DNA of 64,000 nt from Candidatus Nitrotoga sp. AM1P (GCF_013168275.1 NZ_AP019547.1:2542001-2606000); one strand, 5' to 3'. Numbered from the stretch's first letter, positions 40,643 to 50,608 are shown. Notes: generated by a model not told the origin, from the sequence alone. Numbers and translations: made by a program.

Positions 40643-42571
40643 ATGTTTAAAAATTTGACCATCAAAACACGTTTGATTTTCATCCTTTCTTTCTTGGTAG
40701 TTTTTTTGCTGGGAATCCAAATGCTAGGATTGTTTGGAATGAGCAAGGCAAACGACGGTTTGAAAACTGTTTATGAGGATCGAGTCATTCCGCTTGGACA
40801 GTTGATGCATATTGAATCGCTCTTGCATCAAAACCGTATTGCCATAGTGGCTGCCTTGGTTACCCCGACCCCTGATCTTATTGATAAGAATATGGGTACA
40901 TTTGAAAAAAACGTCAAAGAGATCACTAAGACTTGGGACGCGTACATGGCGACCCATCTGACTCCAGAGGATGAAAAACTGGCTGATAAATTTGCCGAGG
41001 ACCACGAAAAATTCGTTGCTGAGGGTTTAATTCCAGTACTAGTTGCTTTGCGTACCCATGAAATAAAAGAAGCGAATCAAATTGTTGTGGAAAAAGTTCG
41101 TCCCCTCTATGACTTAGTCAAGGAAGACATTAGCGCGCTCATTCATTTTCAAATAGAGATCACTAAACAGGAATATAAATACCACCAAAATCGCTACGCG
41201 ATCATTCGCAATATTTTCATCGCCTTGATAATTATTGTCCTGGCACTGGCTGTATTAATCAGCGCCGGATTCACCCGAGGTGTGTTCAAGCCGCTGGAGA
41301 AAGCAGTAAAAATTGCTCGTGGCATTGCCGCAGGTGATTTTACGCAGCAAATCCATGTTCGGTCAGCGGATGAAATTGGCCAACTCCTGCAAGCTCTGAA
41401 AGAAATGAACGATAGTCTGATGAAGACTATCGGTCAGTTGCGCGACAGCGAAACGCATGTCCGTGCCATGCTGAACAACCTGATGGAGGGCATCATTACA
41501 ATTAACGAATATGGTGTGATTGGAACCTTCAACGCCGCCGCTGAGCGCATATTCGGTTACACCGAGGCGGAGGTAGTCGACAAAAATGTTTCCATGCTCA
41601 TGCCTGCTCCCTACCGCGACGCGCACGACGGTTATCTCGCCCGCTACCTGCAGACACGGAAGAAAAACATCATTGGTATCAGCCGCGAGGTGGTGGGGCT
41701 GCGCAAGGACGGAACAACTTTCCCCATGGAGCTGGCAGTAATCGAAACGCGCCAGGGTGAACGCCATATATTCACCGGATCTTTCCGCGACATTAGCGCC
41801 CGTAAACAGGCTGAGGAACAGAGGACTCGTTTAATCCGCGAACTTGAAAGTTCTCAGGAAGAACTAAAAAGCTTCGCTTATGTGGTGTCACATGACCTCA
41901 AGGCGCCGTTGCGAGCTATCAGTGCATTGGCAGGTTGGCTTGCCCATGATTACTCGGACAAGTTCGATGAAGAGGGTAAAGAGCATATGGGCCTGCTTAT
42001 TAAAAGGGTATACCGCATGGATAATCTGATTAATGGTATTTTGCAATACTCGCGAGTAGGTCAGGTGAGGGGGAAGATCGTTGCGGTAGATCTCGACCAA
42101 TTAGTGCGGGAGGTGATTGACCTGCTTTCGCCACCGGCCAATATTGTGATCAGTATTGAAAATACTTTACCTACCGTCATGGCAGAACCGACCCGCATCG
42201 AGCAGGTATTTCAAAACTTGCTCTCCAATGCCATCAAATTCATGGATAAACCCCGCGGCGAAATTCGCATCGTCTGTAGTTTAGAGGATCAGCATTGGAA
42301 ATTTCTCATCGCCGATAATGGGCCAGGTATTGAGTTGCGACATTTTGAACGAATCTTCCAGCTGTTCCAGACCTTGGTGCCGCGGGACAGAGTGGAAGGT
42401 ACTGGCGTAGGCCTTTCCTTAGTGAAAAAAATTGTGGAAATGTACGGTGGTAATATATGGCTGGAGTCAAAAGTAGGAGAGGGAAGCAAGTTTTTCTTCA
42501 CGTTGCCCAAAACTGTAATAACAACAAATTCAAGTTTAAGGAATAAAGAAGAGTATGAGGATTACCAATAA
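40643..42571 (+). CDS. Membrane sensor histidine kinase with FixL-like PAS domain
   Basis: 642 residues. TM1 (11-33), a periplasmic four-helix-bundle sensor (34-186), TM2 (188-210), HAMP (211-265), PAS (270-388), HisKA with phospho-acceptor His417 (VVSHDLKAPLRAIS) and HATPase (N-box NLLSNAIKF, DNGPGIE, GTGVGLSLVKK). The PAS carries the spaced residues of haem-binding FixL: His328 in AHDGY, Arg334 and Arg348 in IIGISR, matching His200, Arg206 and Arg220 of Bradyrhizobium FixL. Oxygen or redox sensing is therefore a fair prediction, not a proof. The stop overlaps the next response-regulator gene by 17 bp, so they are translationally coupled. Confidence 0.94.
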   Translation: MFKNLTIKTRLIFILSFLVVFLLGIQMLGLFGMSKANDGLKTVYEDRVIPLGQLMHIESLLHQNRIAIVAALVTPTPDLIDKNMGTFEKNVKEITKTWDAYMATHLTPEDEKLADKFAEDHEKFVAEGLIPVLVALRTHEIKEANQIVVEKVRPLYDLVKEDISALIHFQIEITKQEYKYHQNRYAIIRNIFIALIIIVLALAVLISAGFTRGVFKPLEKAVKIARGIAAGDFTQQIHVRSADEIGQLLQALKEMNDSLMKTIGQLRDSETHVRAMLNNLMEGIITINEYGVIGTFNAAAERIFGYTEAEVVDKNVSMLMPAPYRDAHDGYLARYLQTRKKNIIGISREVVGLRKDGTTFPMELAVIETRQGERHIFTGSFRDISARKQAEEQRTRLIRELESSQEELKSFAYVVSHDLKAPLRAISALAGWLAHDYSDKFDEEGKEHMGLLIKRVYRMDNLINGILQYSRVGQVRGKIVAVDLDQLVREVIDLLSPPANIVISIENTLPTVMAEPTRIEQVFQNLLSNAIKFMDKPRGEIRIVCSLEDQHWKFLIADNGPGIELRHFERIFQLFQTLVPRDRVEGTGVGLSLVKKIVEMYGGNIWLESKVGEGSKFFFTLPKTVITTNSSLRNKEEYEDYQ

Positions 42572-42968
42572 ACCTATTCTCCTGGTGGAAGATGATCAAG
42601 TGGACACCATGACAGTTATTCGCGCTTTAAAAGACATTCATGTATCGAATCTACTGATACGGCAGGAAAATGGCGAAGCGGCTCTGAATTATTTACGCGA
42701 TTCTAAGAACGAGAAACCATGCATTATCTTGCTTGACTTGAATATGCCTATCATGAACGGTACCGAGTTTTTGCAGATAATGAAGAATGATGACCAATTA
42801 AAAGCCATTCCGGTGGTGGTGCTGACCACGTCCGAAGAGCAACAGGACAAGGTGAACAGTTTCAACCTGGGCGTGGCCGGCTATATGGCCAAACCCGTGG
42901 ATTACCGACAATTTGTTGAAGTAATGCGTTCGATCGATACCTATTGGACCATCAGTGAGATGCCCTGA
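42555..42968 (+). CDS. Single-domain response regulator (Rcp1/CheY-like)
   Basis: 137 residues, receiver only. Acidic pocket ED12-13 and D14, phospho-acceptor Asp61 (IILLDLNMPIMNG), Thr in VVLTTSEEQQ and Lys in GYMAKPVD. The pattern IRALKD..ENGEAALNYL belongs to the phytochrome-partner (Rcp1) subfamily, whose kinases have the SHDLKAPLR type of H-box seen in the upstream gene. It overlaps that kinase gene by 17 bp. With no output domain it probably passes phosphate or binds another protein, perhaps the hybrid kinase encoded 52 bp downstream. Confidence 0.93.
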   Translation: MRITNKPILLVEDDQVDTMTVIRALKDIHVSNLLIRQENGEAALNYLRDSKNEKPCIILLDLNMPIMNGTEFLQIMKNDDQLKAIPVVVLTTSEEQQDKVNSFNLGVAGYMAKPVDYRQFVEVMRSIDTYWTISEMP

Positions 42969-43020
42969 TGTGCTTAGACTACAGGGTGTATTTTTAGGCT
43001 AACAAGGTGCTAATTTTACG

Positions 43021-45162
43021 ATGAAAAAATCTCATATTCGCATACTGATAGTTGATGATGACATGGTGGACCGGTTAGCCTGTCGCCGTGCTCTCGCACA
43101 ATGTCCGGATTACAAATATGTACTGACAGAAGCCGAAACCGGACGAGAGGGATTACAGTTTGCCCATGCGCAAAAGCCGGACTGTATTTTGCTGGACTAC
43201 CATATGCCGGATATGAATGGTTTAGAGTTTTTGACTGAGCTGATCGACGATATAGGAGAGATTCCGGTTCCCGTGATGATGCTGACTGGCGCTGACAGTG
43301 CCTCAGTTGCGGTTGAGGCCATGAAGCGTGGCGCATGGGATTACATGGTCAAGGATGTAGAGCGGGAATATCTTAAATTGTTGCCTACCGTTATCCAGCG
43401 CGTGCTGCGCGAGAGGGAGATGCGGACGGAAAAGAAACTGACAGAAGACAAACTGCTCCAAGCCGAAGCTAAATACCGCAATCTGGTAGAGCAAATCCCG
43501 GTAATCACCTATATCGCAGCGCTGGATGAAGCCAATCAAGTTCTGTACATCAGTCCACAAATCAAGGTGTTGGATTTTTCTCCGGCACAATGGCTGGAAA
43601 CTTCAGGAATTCATCTCGCCCAGATTCATCCAGAAGACCGGACGCGCGTGTTAAATGAACTGACTAAGAGCCGCGCCAATGGTACTCCCCTGCGTTGTGA
43701 ATATCGTCTGATTTCCCGCGATGGGACAGTTTTTTGGTTTCGCGATGAAGCAAGCGTAGTGCGGGATGAGTCGGGACGCTCGCTATTTCTTCAGGGCATT
43801 CTGGTTGATATCACTGAAAGTAAACAGATAGAGGCTGAACTGCGACAACACCGCTGGCGTCTTGAAGAGCTGGTGGCAAAGCGCACCGATGAACTTGCAG
43901 AAGCGAATAGGCATTTGCGTCAGGATATTGTGGAACGCAAGCGTGTTCAAGCAGAGCTGATCAACGCCAAGGCAGCAGCAGAAAAAGCCAATCTCACGAA
44001 ATCGAATTTTCTTTCCAGCATGAGCCATGAATTGCGCACGCCGCTCAATGCCATTCTTGGTTTTGCCCAGTTGTTAGAAATTGGTTCTCCTACGCCAACG
44101 CCCACCCAGATGACAAGGCTTAAAGAAATTCTTCATGGAGGATGGTATTTGCTGGAGTTGATCAACGAAATTCTGGATCTCGCGACAATTGAATCCGGCA
44201 ATCTTGCGCTGAGCCTGGAATCGGTATCTCTGGCTGAGGTCATATCCGAATGTCAGGCTATGATCGAACCTCAGGCACAGCAACATGGCATTCAGTTGAT
44301 TTTCCCCAAATTCGACAGCCCTTTGGCTGTCGAGGCGGATCGGACTCGATTAAAACAGGCATTGATCAACCTGCTATCCAACGCGATTAAATATAATCGC
44401 GAGCAGGGAACGGTCGAGGTGAAATGTGTCACGGGCACTCCGAACTACGTTCGCATCTGCGTTCAGGATACGGGAGAGGGATTATCCCCAGAAAAATTGA
44501 CGCAACTTTTCCAGCCATTCAATCGTCTTGGTCAAGAGAATGGGACCGTCGAAGGGACGGGCATTGGTCTGGCGGTAACCAAGCAAGTGGTCGAATTGAT
44601 GGGAGGCTCAATCGGGGTGGACAGCACTGTCGGAGTGGGGAGCGTATTCTGGTTCGAACTCATCTCGGCTAGAGAACCTCAACTTGCCCTGGAAGAATGC
44701 AAATCTCAGGAACTGACTGCAAAAACCTATGCCGGCACCCAGCAGTACACCATGCTCTATTTTGAAGATAATCCGATCAATTCGTCCTTAATCCAAGAGC
44801 TTATTGAACAGAATCGTCCAGATATACACTTGTTGATTGCGGGAAACGGCAACCTGGGTATCGAGCTGACACGTATTCATCTACCCGATGTGGTTCTGAT
44901 GGATGTCACGTTGCCTGATATGAACGGTATCGAAGCCATGGAGATTCTATCCAAAGATCCGCTAACAGCGAATATTCCTATTGTTGCACTGAGCGCCGAT
45001 GCCATGCCTCATCATATTTTGAAGGGGATGGAAGCAGGATTTTTTCGCTATATTTGCAAGCCCTTCGAACTCAATGAATTTATGTTTGTGATCGACGAGG
45101 CACTTGAATTTCGGAAAAACAGCTTAGCCAGTACGAGTAAAACAAAAGAAATTGAGGGCTAA
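43021..45162 (+). CDS. Hybrid histidine kinase, REC-PAS-HisKA-HATPase-REC
   Basis: 713 residues, soluble, without membrane segments. The N-terminal receiver (5-125) has Asp59 in CILLDYHMPDMNG and Lys111 in MVKD. PAS (about 145-268) follows, then a coiled coil (270-325), HisKA with His336 (SSMSHELRTPLNAI), HATPase (NLLSNAIKY, DTGEGLS, GTGIGLAVTKQ) and a C-terminal receiver (about 575-700: LMDVTLPDMNG and KPFELNEF). It is probably the last relay step of the 40.6-45.2 kb module. The first acidic position of the C-terminal receiver is Glu-Asp (YFEDNP), which is usual. The sequential gene order suggests one operon with the two genes upstream. Confidence 0.94.
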   Translation: MKKSHIRILIVDDDMVDRLACRRALAQCPDYKYVLTEAETGREGLQFAHAQKPDCILLDYHMPDMNGLEFLTELIDDIGEIPVPVMMLTGADSASVAVEAMKRGAWDYMVKDVEREYLKLLPTVIQRVLREREMRTEKKLTEDKLLQAEAKYRNLVEQIPVITYIAALDEANQVLYISPQIKVLDFSPAQWLETSGIHLAQIHPEDRTRVLNELTKSRANGTPLRCEYRLISRDGTVFWFRDEASVVRDESGRSLFLQGILVDITESKQIEAELRQHRWRLEELVAKRTDELAEANRHLRQDIVERKRVQAELINAKAAAEKANLTKSNFLSSMSHELRTPLNAILGFAQLLEIGSPTPTPTQMTRLKEILHGGWYLLELINEILDLATIESGNLALSLESVSLAEVISECQAMIEPQAQQHGIQLIFPKFDSPLAVEADRTRLKQALINLLSNAIKYNREQGTVEVKCVTGTPNYVRICVQDTGEGLSPEKLTQLFQPFNRLGQENGTVEGTGIGLAVTKQVVELMGGSIGVDSTVGVGSVFWFELISAREPQLALEECKSQELTAKTYAGTQQYTMLYFEDNPINSSLIQELIEQNRPDIHLLIAGNGNLGIELTRIHLPDVVLMDVTLPDMNGIEAMEILSKDPLTANIPIVALSADAMPHHILKGMEAGFFRYICKPFELNEFMFVIDEALEFRKNSLASTSKTKEIEG

Positions 45163-45223
45163 TTCCCTGATCGTTGGGGTGAAAAATACCAGCCAGCAGA
45201 GCATATTCAACTCTTGTTATAGC

Positions 45224-45239
45224 AAACGAGCCTTCGTTT
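45224..45239. terminator. Weak hairpin after the kinase operon
   Basis: AAACGA-GCCT-TCGTTT, six base pairs, 62 bp after the hybrid-kinase stop and before the convergent small gene. It is a modest terminator candidate with no T-run. Confidence 0.35.
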
Positions 45240-45279
45240 ACTGTATGACAGGAATTCTCATATAGTTCATTCTAACGCT

Positions 45280-45678
45280 TCACTTCAGCATCACCACAAA
45301 TATCAAGGTAGATAAAGTAATGGTCAGTAAAACACACACATAGATCAAGATCTTGATTCGAACTTGTAAAACTTCGATCACATTAACTACGTGTGCATTT
45401 TGTTCGGCAAGTGACTTGATTAACTTGGCTGATGCGTTATGGTCAGAATTCAGTTCAATTATCTTTGCCTGAAGATGACGAACGCGATTGTCTAAATTTG
45501 CGAGCCCTTCAACATCGAAAGAGACGATAGTTGACGAACTGTCAGCCATAGGCTGGCTATTTACTTCATCCTTTGCCGTAGTAAAAAGGCGTTTCGCGCC
45601 TTTAACCATGCCCGGTGCGGCTTCCAATACATCTTTCCAGGGTATGACCCTCAGCGCGTTAATCCAACCTATAGCCAA
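45280..45678 (-). CDS. Small membrane protein with coiled coil, function unknown
   Basis: 132 residues beginning at TTG 45678, chosen because GGAGG lies seven bases upstream; the longer frame has no ribosome site. The N-terminus (AIGWINALRVIPWKDVLEAAPGMVKGAKRLF) matches a family of small proteins of the type IPW.DVIE.AP.V..GAKKLW. A helix of about 40 residues with coiled-coil character follows (65-105), then one C-terminal membrane segment (ILIYVCVLLTITLSTLIFVV). It probably sits in the inner membrane with its N-terminus in the cytoplasm. I know no function. Confidence 0.75.
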   Translation of the reverse strand: MAIGWINALRVIPWKDVLEAAPGMVKGAKRLFTTAKDEVNSQPMADSSSTIVSFDVEGLANLDNRVRHLQAKIIELNSDHNASAKLIKSLAEQNAHVVNVIEVLQVRIKILIYVCVLLTITLSTLIFVVMLK

Positions 45679-45905
45679 GATGTTTCCTCCTGTGTTGTAT
45701 ATATAGAGCGATATTATTAACCATACCACCAGCTGGTAGCATTGTCTGAATAAAATACTCCGGTGCAGGTAATTTTTCCAAGGTTTTATTAAAAGATTTT
45801 ATTAAAAATAGAAATTTTGGTACGTAATTGCCTGTAAAAAAGCTCAAGGTTTAAAAATCCCGCTTCGTAATTTAGCGGCACCAGAGCGATAGGGGAAGGT
45901 ATTGA

Positions 45906-46721
45906 TTATTTCTGGCACTGCAGGCAATAAAAACTTGAGCGCTGTCCTTGCCGAATCTGCTTGATGGTCGTGTTACATGCACGACAAGTCTCGGTCGCAC
46001 GGCCATACACCCAGTAGTGCTGCTGGAAATAGCCAGGGTTGCCATTGCTGTCTACGAAGTCGCGCAGGCTGCTGCCGCCGAGCGCAATGGCTTCCGTCAA
46101 CGTTTCTTGTATCGTTTTTACCAATCGGGCGCAGCGCGGTCGACTAAGTTTTGCGGCGGGTAGTTGTGGGCGGATACCCGCGCGGAATAGCGCTTCATTG
46201 GCGTAGATGTTGCCGACGCCTACTACGAGATGATGATCCATGATGACCAGCTTGATTGCGGCATTGCGTTTTCGTATCGCACGATAAAGATACTCGGTAT
46301 TAAATTCATTCTCCAGCGGTTCCACCCCAAGCTTTAATAATAGTGGATGCTGTGTGGGATCGCCTTCATGCCACAGCACTGCGCCAAAACGGCGCGGGTC
46401 ACGTAGCCGCATCAGCATTCCGTTTGCCAGTTTTAAATCGAAGTGATCATGCTTTTCTGCTGCTATGTGCGCGGACAAAATACGCAAGCTGCCGGACATG
46501 CCGAGATGGAGGATGAGCGTACCGCTGTCGCATTTGATTAACAAATATTTGGCACGGCGATACAGCGCGTGAATGATCTGACCATGCAAGATGATGGCTA
46601 ATTGCTTGGGGATAGCCCAGCGCAGATGAGATGTGCGAATGACTACGTCCGCGATACGCTGACCGACCAAATGCGGTTCCAGTCCGCGCAGGGTAGTTTC
46701 GACCTCGGGTAACTCAGGCAT
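45906..46721 (-). CDS. mutM: Formamidopyrimidine-DNA glycosylase
   Basis: Base-excision repair glycosylase/AP lyase that removes 8-oxoguanine and ring-opened purines. 271 residues. The N-terminal [17 protein letters not shown] contains the catalytic Pro2 and Glu3. [10 protein letters not shown] and RRFGAVLW follow, then the helix-two-turn-helix region ([16 protein letters not shown]) and a C-terminal zinc finger with four cysteines (CRACN ... CLQCQK) with the 8-oxoG loop before it. Normal length. It stands alone on the minus strand. Confidence 0.97.
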   Translation of the reverse strand: MPELPEVETTLRGLEPHLVGQRIADVVIRTSHLRWAIPKQLAIILHGQIIHALYRRAKYLLIKCDSGTLILHLGMSGSLRILSAHIAAEKHDHFDLKLANGMLMRLRDPRRFGAVLWHEGDPTQHPLLLKLGVEPLENEFNTEYLYRAIRKRNAAIKLVIMDHHLVVGVGNIYANEALFRAGIRPQLPAAKLSRPRCARLVKTIQETLTEAIALGGSSLRDFVDSNGNPGYFQQHYWVYGRATETCRACNTTIKQIRQGQRSSFYCLQCQK

Positions 46722-46908
46722 AAGATTTTTCTCTGTAGATTGTCATTTTATAAGCTAGTACTTATAAGTCAGTGAAACTTTTTTATTAAAAATCATAATA
46801 TTAATTATTAAATTGTTATCGGTCGATTACAAACTTAAGCTAAAAGTGATAGTTCAAATAAGTTGGCATATTGGCCTTCGAACAAGGAAAAGTATTGCCC
46901 TTGTCAGC

Positions 46909-47106
46909 TTATTTTTTGTCAGAACTTCCAGCAACTGCTTTCACGCCTGCCGTTGCAACATCGACAGTCGTACCAACCGCCGCGGCGCCGACCTTAACGG
47001 TTGTTGCTACCACGGTAACCGCAGCATCAGCGACAGTAACCACCGCGCAGCCATTACAGAGAATGCAAATTAGGGTGTATAGAAGGCAGGCACGCGTGGG
47101 GGGCAT
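46909..47106 (-). CDS. Tiny Ala/Val-rich lipoprotein
   Basis: 65 residues. A hydrophobic leader ends in the lipobox ILCNGC (Cys20). The mature part is a regular Val/Ala/Thr-rich stretch (AVVTVADAAVTVVATTVKVG and AAAVGTTVDVATAGVKAV) with a charged SSDKK tail. This matches the small lipoprotein group I know as NF038104. Function unknown; a membrane-binding amphipathic helix is plausible. No clear ribosome site, so the exact start is uncertain. Confidence 0.75.
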   Translation of the reverse strand: MPPTRACLLYTLICILCNGCAVVTVADAAVTVVATTVKVGAAAVGTTVDVATAGVKAVAGSSDKK

Positions 47107-47282
47107 TGGGTAAATGTGGTTATAAAATGGCTACATCAAATTAAATAAAGGCAATTTTTATGCTAACTATTTGATAAAAATCATACTTTGTCAGAATCGG
47201 TTGGTTATCCGATAATTCCATTTCACCAGTATTCAGTCTATGAACACATAAATCTCTCTTCACTTGCGGGAAGAGAGCCAGC

Positions 47283-48623
47283 TTAATTTCTTCTGCGCCA
47301 CCAAAGCAAAGCACCCGTCAGCATTAACAGCGTAGGCAGGGCAATCAGGAAGCTGCTACTGATGATGATCAGATTGATTTTGCTCAAGGTAATCGCACCA
47401 TCTTTCACTGTGCGGGGTTGAGTAGTGATGAGTCTCTCTTCGTTGCCTAGCCAGTTCGCCATGTTAATGCCGAGATCAATATTGCCGCCGTTGCCGGAAT
47501 AGGTGTTGGCAAGAAACGAGCCGCTTCCGACGATAACAATGCGCTGTTCACGATCGTTTATGTTGCGTTGCAGGGCAAGCGCGATCGTTACGGGGCCGGG
47601 GATGTCACGGGTTTTGTTGAAGTGTGAGTTACCTTGTGGTATTTCACGGCTAACCCAGCCACGTGGCGCGGCCTCTACCAGTGTGGTGTGTTGCCATGCC
47701 GCATTTTCCTCCCAGTCAATGGCGCGAGCAAAGGGGAAGACCGTGGTCAAGTTGAAATTTTGCGTGATGGCGTGCGGCGGGTAGCCCGCGCCCAGTGCCC
47801 AGGTTGGAGGAATATTCATTTCTTCTGCTGTTGGATCAACCACGATGCCAGGCGTGAGAATGATGTCCAGTTTTTCAGACAGACGCTCCAACCCACGCAA
47901 TGGCTCCGCGTCTACTAGCCACAGCAGGTTACCGCCGTTGGCGAGATAGCGTAGCAGTTTATCTATTTCACCCTGTAACAGGTCGATTTGTGGCTGAGTA
48001 ATGATCAACATGCTGGCATTGTTGGGCACGTCCTGCGCTAGCGTTAAATTCAGGCTGTTAAGGCGAAAGCCATTTTGTTGCAGACGTTTGCCAAATTCGC
48101 CGAGATCGTGGTTTGCGATGCCTTCCAGATTGCGCTCACCATGTCCATCAAGATACATAAGCAATTGATTTTTTGTGTGAGCCATGCGTAATAACACGCT
48201 GGTAAGCGCTTGTTCGTTCAACATAGTGAGATGTTCGCGCTTGCCGCCATATTCCACCAGCATTTCGCCATTGACACGAATATTGACCTTGCGCGCTTCC
48301 TCCGGTTGCTTCACCGGGTCGATAAAGGTGAGCGAAATATCGGGTTTATAGCGCTGATAGAGGGCGACAAAATCACGAGTCAGCCTGTGCATATCGCCTA
48401 AGTTGGCATCCTGCCCGGTTACATACATCGTTAGTTTTATTTCACCTTGTAGCTGCTTCAGTACATTTACACTGTTATCTGCCAAACTGTTGCTGGCATT
48501 TTGTGTCATATCCCATTGTGCGGGGTGGCGTGCAGTGAGTTGATACAACGAGACGATAGCGGCGAGCAGCAGTGCAGTGAAGGCAAGGTTTTTAATTAGC
48601 AGATTGAGTTGTGGAAATTTCAT
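47283..48623 (-). CDS. GldG-like ABC transporter auxiliary protein
   Basis: 446 residues. An N-terminal membrane anchor (about 10-30), a large periplasmic domain of the ABC_transp_aux/GldG type (DFVALYQRYKPDISLTFIDP, YLDGHGERNLEG, LGEFGKRLQQNGF, ANGGNLLWLVDAEPLRGL) and a C-terminal TM (about 420-440) followed by RRRN. Members work with a GldA-type ATPase and a GldF-type permease, and in gliding bacteria they export or assemble motility parts. In non-gliders the substrate is unknown. It follows the permease gene by nine bases. Confidence 0.9.
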   Translation of the reverse strand: MKFPQLNLLIKNLAFTALLLAAIVSLYQLTARHPAQWDMTQNASNSLADNSVNVLKQLQGEIKLTMYVTGQDANLGDMHRLTRDFVALYQRYKPDISLTFIDPVKQPEEARKVNIRVNGEMLVEYGGKREHLTMLNEQALTSVLLRMAHTKNQLLMYLDGHGERNLEGIANHDLGEFGKRLQQNGFRLNSLNLTLAQDVPNNASMLIITQPQIDLLQGEIDKLLRYLANGGNLLWLVDAEPLRGLERLSEKLDIILTPGIVVDPTAEEMNIPPTWALGAGYPPHAITQNFNLTTVFPFARAIDWEENAAWQHTTLVEAAPRGWVSREIPQGNSHFNKTRDIPGPVTIALALQRNINDREQRIVIVGSGSFLANTYSGNGGNIDLGINMANWLGNEERLITTQPRTVKDGAITLSKINLIIISSSFLIALPTLLMLTGALLWWRRRN

Positions 48624-48632
48624 GCTGGAAGG

Positions 48633-49376
48633 TTAGCTATAAATGCGGTTGTTATGCAATCGGCGTATCGTTAGTAACAGAAAGGCGGTACAAAACAGCA
48701 GAAAAAATATCAGGTCTGTACTATTTAACAAACCAATATTGAAGTTTTGAAAATGGCTGGTGGGAGCGAGCGCGCGCCAACTTTTGTCATTATCCACCGC
48801 ACTGATTTCCACCAGCCACAGACCGAAAAATATGGCCAATGCACCGATGGCGGCTACCACTGGTTGTGCGGTGAGCGAGGAAATATACAGTCCCAATGCG
48901 GAGTAGCTGGCGGCAAGCAGTATAAGTCCCAGCGCATTGGTGAAAAGAAGTCCTGTGTCTAGTTGCGTGCCTGCGGCCAGAGCTAGCACCATCAACAGGC
49001 AACTGGCGATGATGAGTAATAAAAATAACATTAGGCCGATGAACTTTCCTACCACAATGTGAATATCAGAAACCGGTGCGCTCATTAATAGCGTCAGGGT
49101 TTTGTTGCGTCGTTCCTCGGCGATTAAGCGCATGGTAAATATGGGTATCAGCATCATCAAAATCAGCGCGACAGTACCGAGTAATGGGGCAGCCACAGCT
49201 AATGTCGCGCCGGGCGCGTTGGCAAGCTGTGCCAGTTGCGACTGTACTTGTAAAAAGGCATCAAGCCGTGCCAGGAAAAACCAGGCAAAGATAAATTGCA
49301 GAGCACCCAAAATCAGCCAGGTCGAAGGGATGGCGAACAGGCTGCGGAATTCCTTGAGTGCAATGGTTAGAATCAT
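48633..49376 (-). CDS. GldF-like ABC-2 permease
   Basis: 247 residues with six predicted TM segments. Opens with LTIALKEFRSLFAIPSTWLI, typical of ABC-2 permeases, and carries the conserved LIAEERRNKTLTLLMSAPVS and VGKFIGLML. It forms the membrane part of the exporter. Its ATG overlaps the ATPase gene stop (ATGA, 4 bp), so the two are translationally coupled. Substrate not known. Confidence 0.92.
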   Translation of the reverse strand: MILTIALKEFRSLFAIPSTWLILGALQFIFAWFFLARLDAFLQVQSQLAQLANAPGATLAVAAPLLGTVALILMMLIPIFTMRLIAEERRNKTLTLLMSAPVSDIHIVVGKFIGLMLFLLLIIASCLLMVLALAAGTQLDTGLLFTNALGLILLAASYSALGLYISSLTAQPVVAAIGALAIFFGLWLVEISAVDNDKSWRALAPTSHFQNFNIGLLNSTDLIFFLLFCTAFLLLTIRRLHNNRIYS

Positions 49377-50311
49377 AATTTTTCGTCTTGAGTGATTTGC
49401 ATAAATACATCTTCCAGCCGCGTTCGCAGCGGAACGAGTTGCTCCGCTTGCCAGCCATGTTGTGCGGCGAGCGCGAGCAGTGCAGCGCTTGGGTTGGTGT
49501 TAGCTGCATGCAGAATGCGGAACTGTGTGGTGGAAAGTGGGTCTACTTGCTGTACGTCGGCGATGGCTTGTAATTCGGACAGTGCAGGCGGTGCCAGCAG
49601 GGTGACGATGAAGCCTGATTGACTGCCGTATTGCTGCATTTTTGTGCTGCTGTCACCGTAAATTAGGCGACCGTGATGCATAATTTCGACGCGGTCACAA
49701 ATGCTTTCCACTTCGCCCAATAGATGGGTAGAAAGGATAACGCTGTGCATATTTCCCAATTCGCGGATCAATGTGCGGATGCCGCGGATCTGGGATGGAT
49801 CAAGGCCAACGGTGGGTTCGTCGAGAATGATTACTTCTGGTTGATGGATGATTGCTTGCGCAATGCCAACACGCTGCTGATAGCCTTTGGAAAGTGTCCC
49901 GATGATTTTTTTTCCACTGTCCTGTAAACCGCAACGGCGTTTGGTTTCGGTCAAAGCATCCGCAATCTGCGCACGCGGTATACGATGTAGCTTGGCGGCG
50001 AATATCAGGAAATCATCTACACTCATTTCGCGGTATAAAGGCGGTGTTTCGGGCAAGAATCCGGTTTGTGCCTTAGCTTTTTGGGACTGGCGTGTTAGAT
50101 CGAAACCGCATATTTCAATTTCCCCCGAATGCGGCAACAGTGCGCCGGTCAGCATTTGTAGCGTTGTACTTTTGCCAGCCCCATTGTGTCCAAGCAGGCC
50201 AAGCACCTCGCCGTGCCGAAGTTCTAACGATACGCCATGGATGACCTCGCGTTGACCGAAGCGGCGAATGAGGTTGCGTGCGGATAGGGTGATTGGTGCA
50301 GTGACGGACAT
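49373..50311 (-). CDS. GldA-like ABC transporter ATPase
   Basis: 312 residues from ATG 50311, chosen because the ABC fold starts at once (LSARNLIRRFGQREVIHGVS). The frame is open further upstream, and no site has a clear ribosome sequence. Walker A GHNGAGKST, Q-loop TGFLPE, signature LSKGYQQRVGIAQAI, Walker B VIILDEPTVGLDP and the H-switch STH are all present. It is the first gene of the three-gene operon with the permease and auxiliary protein. The C-terminal 80 residues are a DUF4162-like regulatory extension. Confidence 0.93.
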   Translation of the reverse strand: MSVTAPITLSARNLIRRFGQREVIHGVSLELRHGEVLGLLGHNGAGKSTTLQMLTGALLPHSGEIEICGFDLTRQSQKAKAQTGFLPETPPLYREMSVDDFLIFAAKLHRIPRAQIADALTETKRRCGLQDSGKKIIGTLSKGYQQRVGIAQAIIHQPEVIILDEPTVGLDPSQIRGIRTLIRELGNMHSVILSTHLLGEVESICDRVEIMHHGRLIYGDSSTKMQQYGSQSGFIVTLLAPPALSELQAIADVQQVDPLSTTQFRILHAANTNPSAALLALAAQHGWQAEQLVPLRTRLEDVFMQITQDEKL

Positions 50312-50608
50312 TAGTGCTGATGCAGATTGTATGAGAAGGTAAATATAACCTAATATGTCGTCATACATCAAAATGAAATAATTCAATTATGTCTGGCAAC
50401 AAAATTAGGGATGTTTCTAAGAAATGTATGGTTCGCTTATATAAAACAAGGATATAAAACGCGGAAAGACTCGTAGCGATGCATTTTGACGTTCTTCGAA
50501 TCTGCGCTACCCTTCACTTTGACGCAATTCATAGTGACGAAGGCTCAATCAGAGAACATATTACGACCCCATGGATTTTTTATTTTTTAAAATACCTACA
50601 TATTAAAT

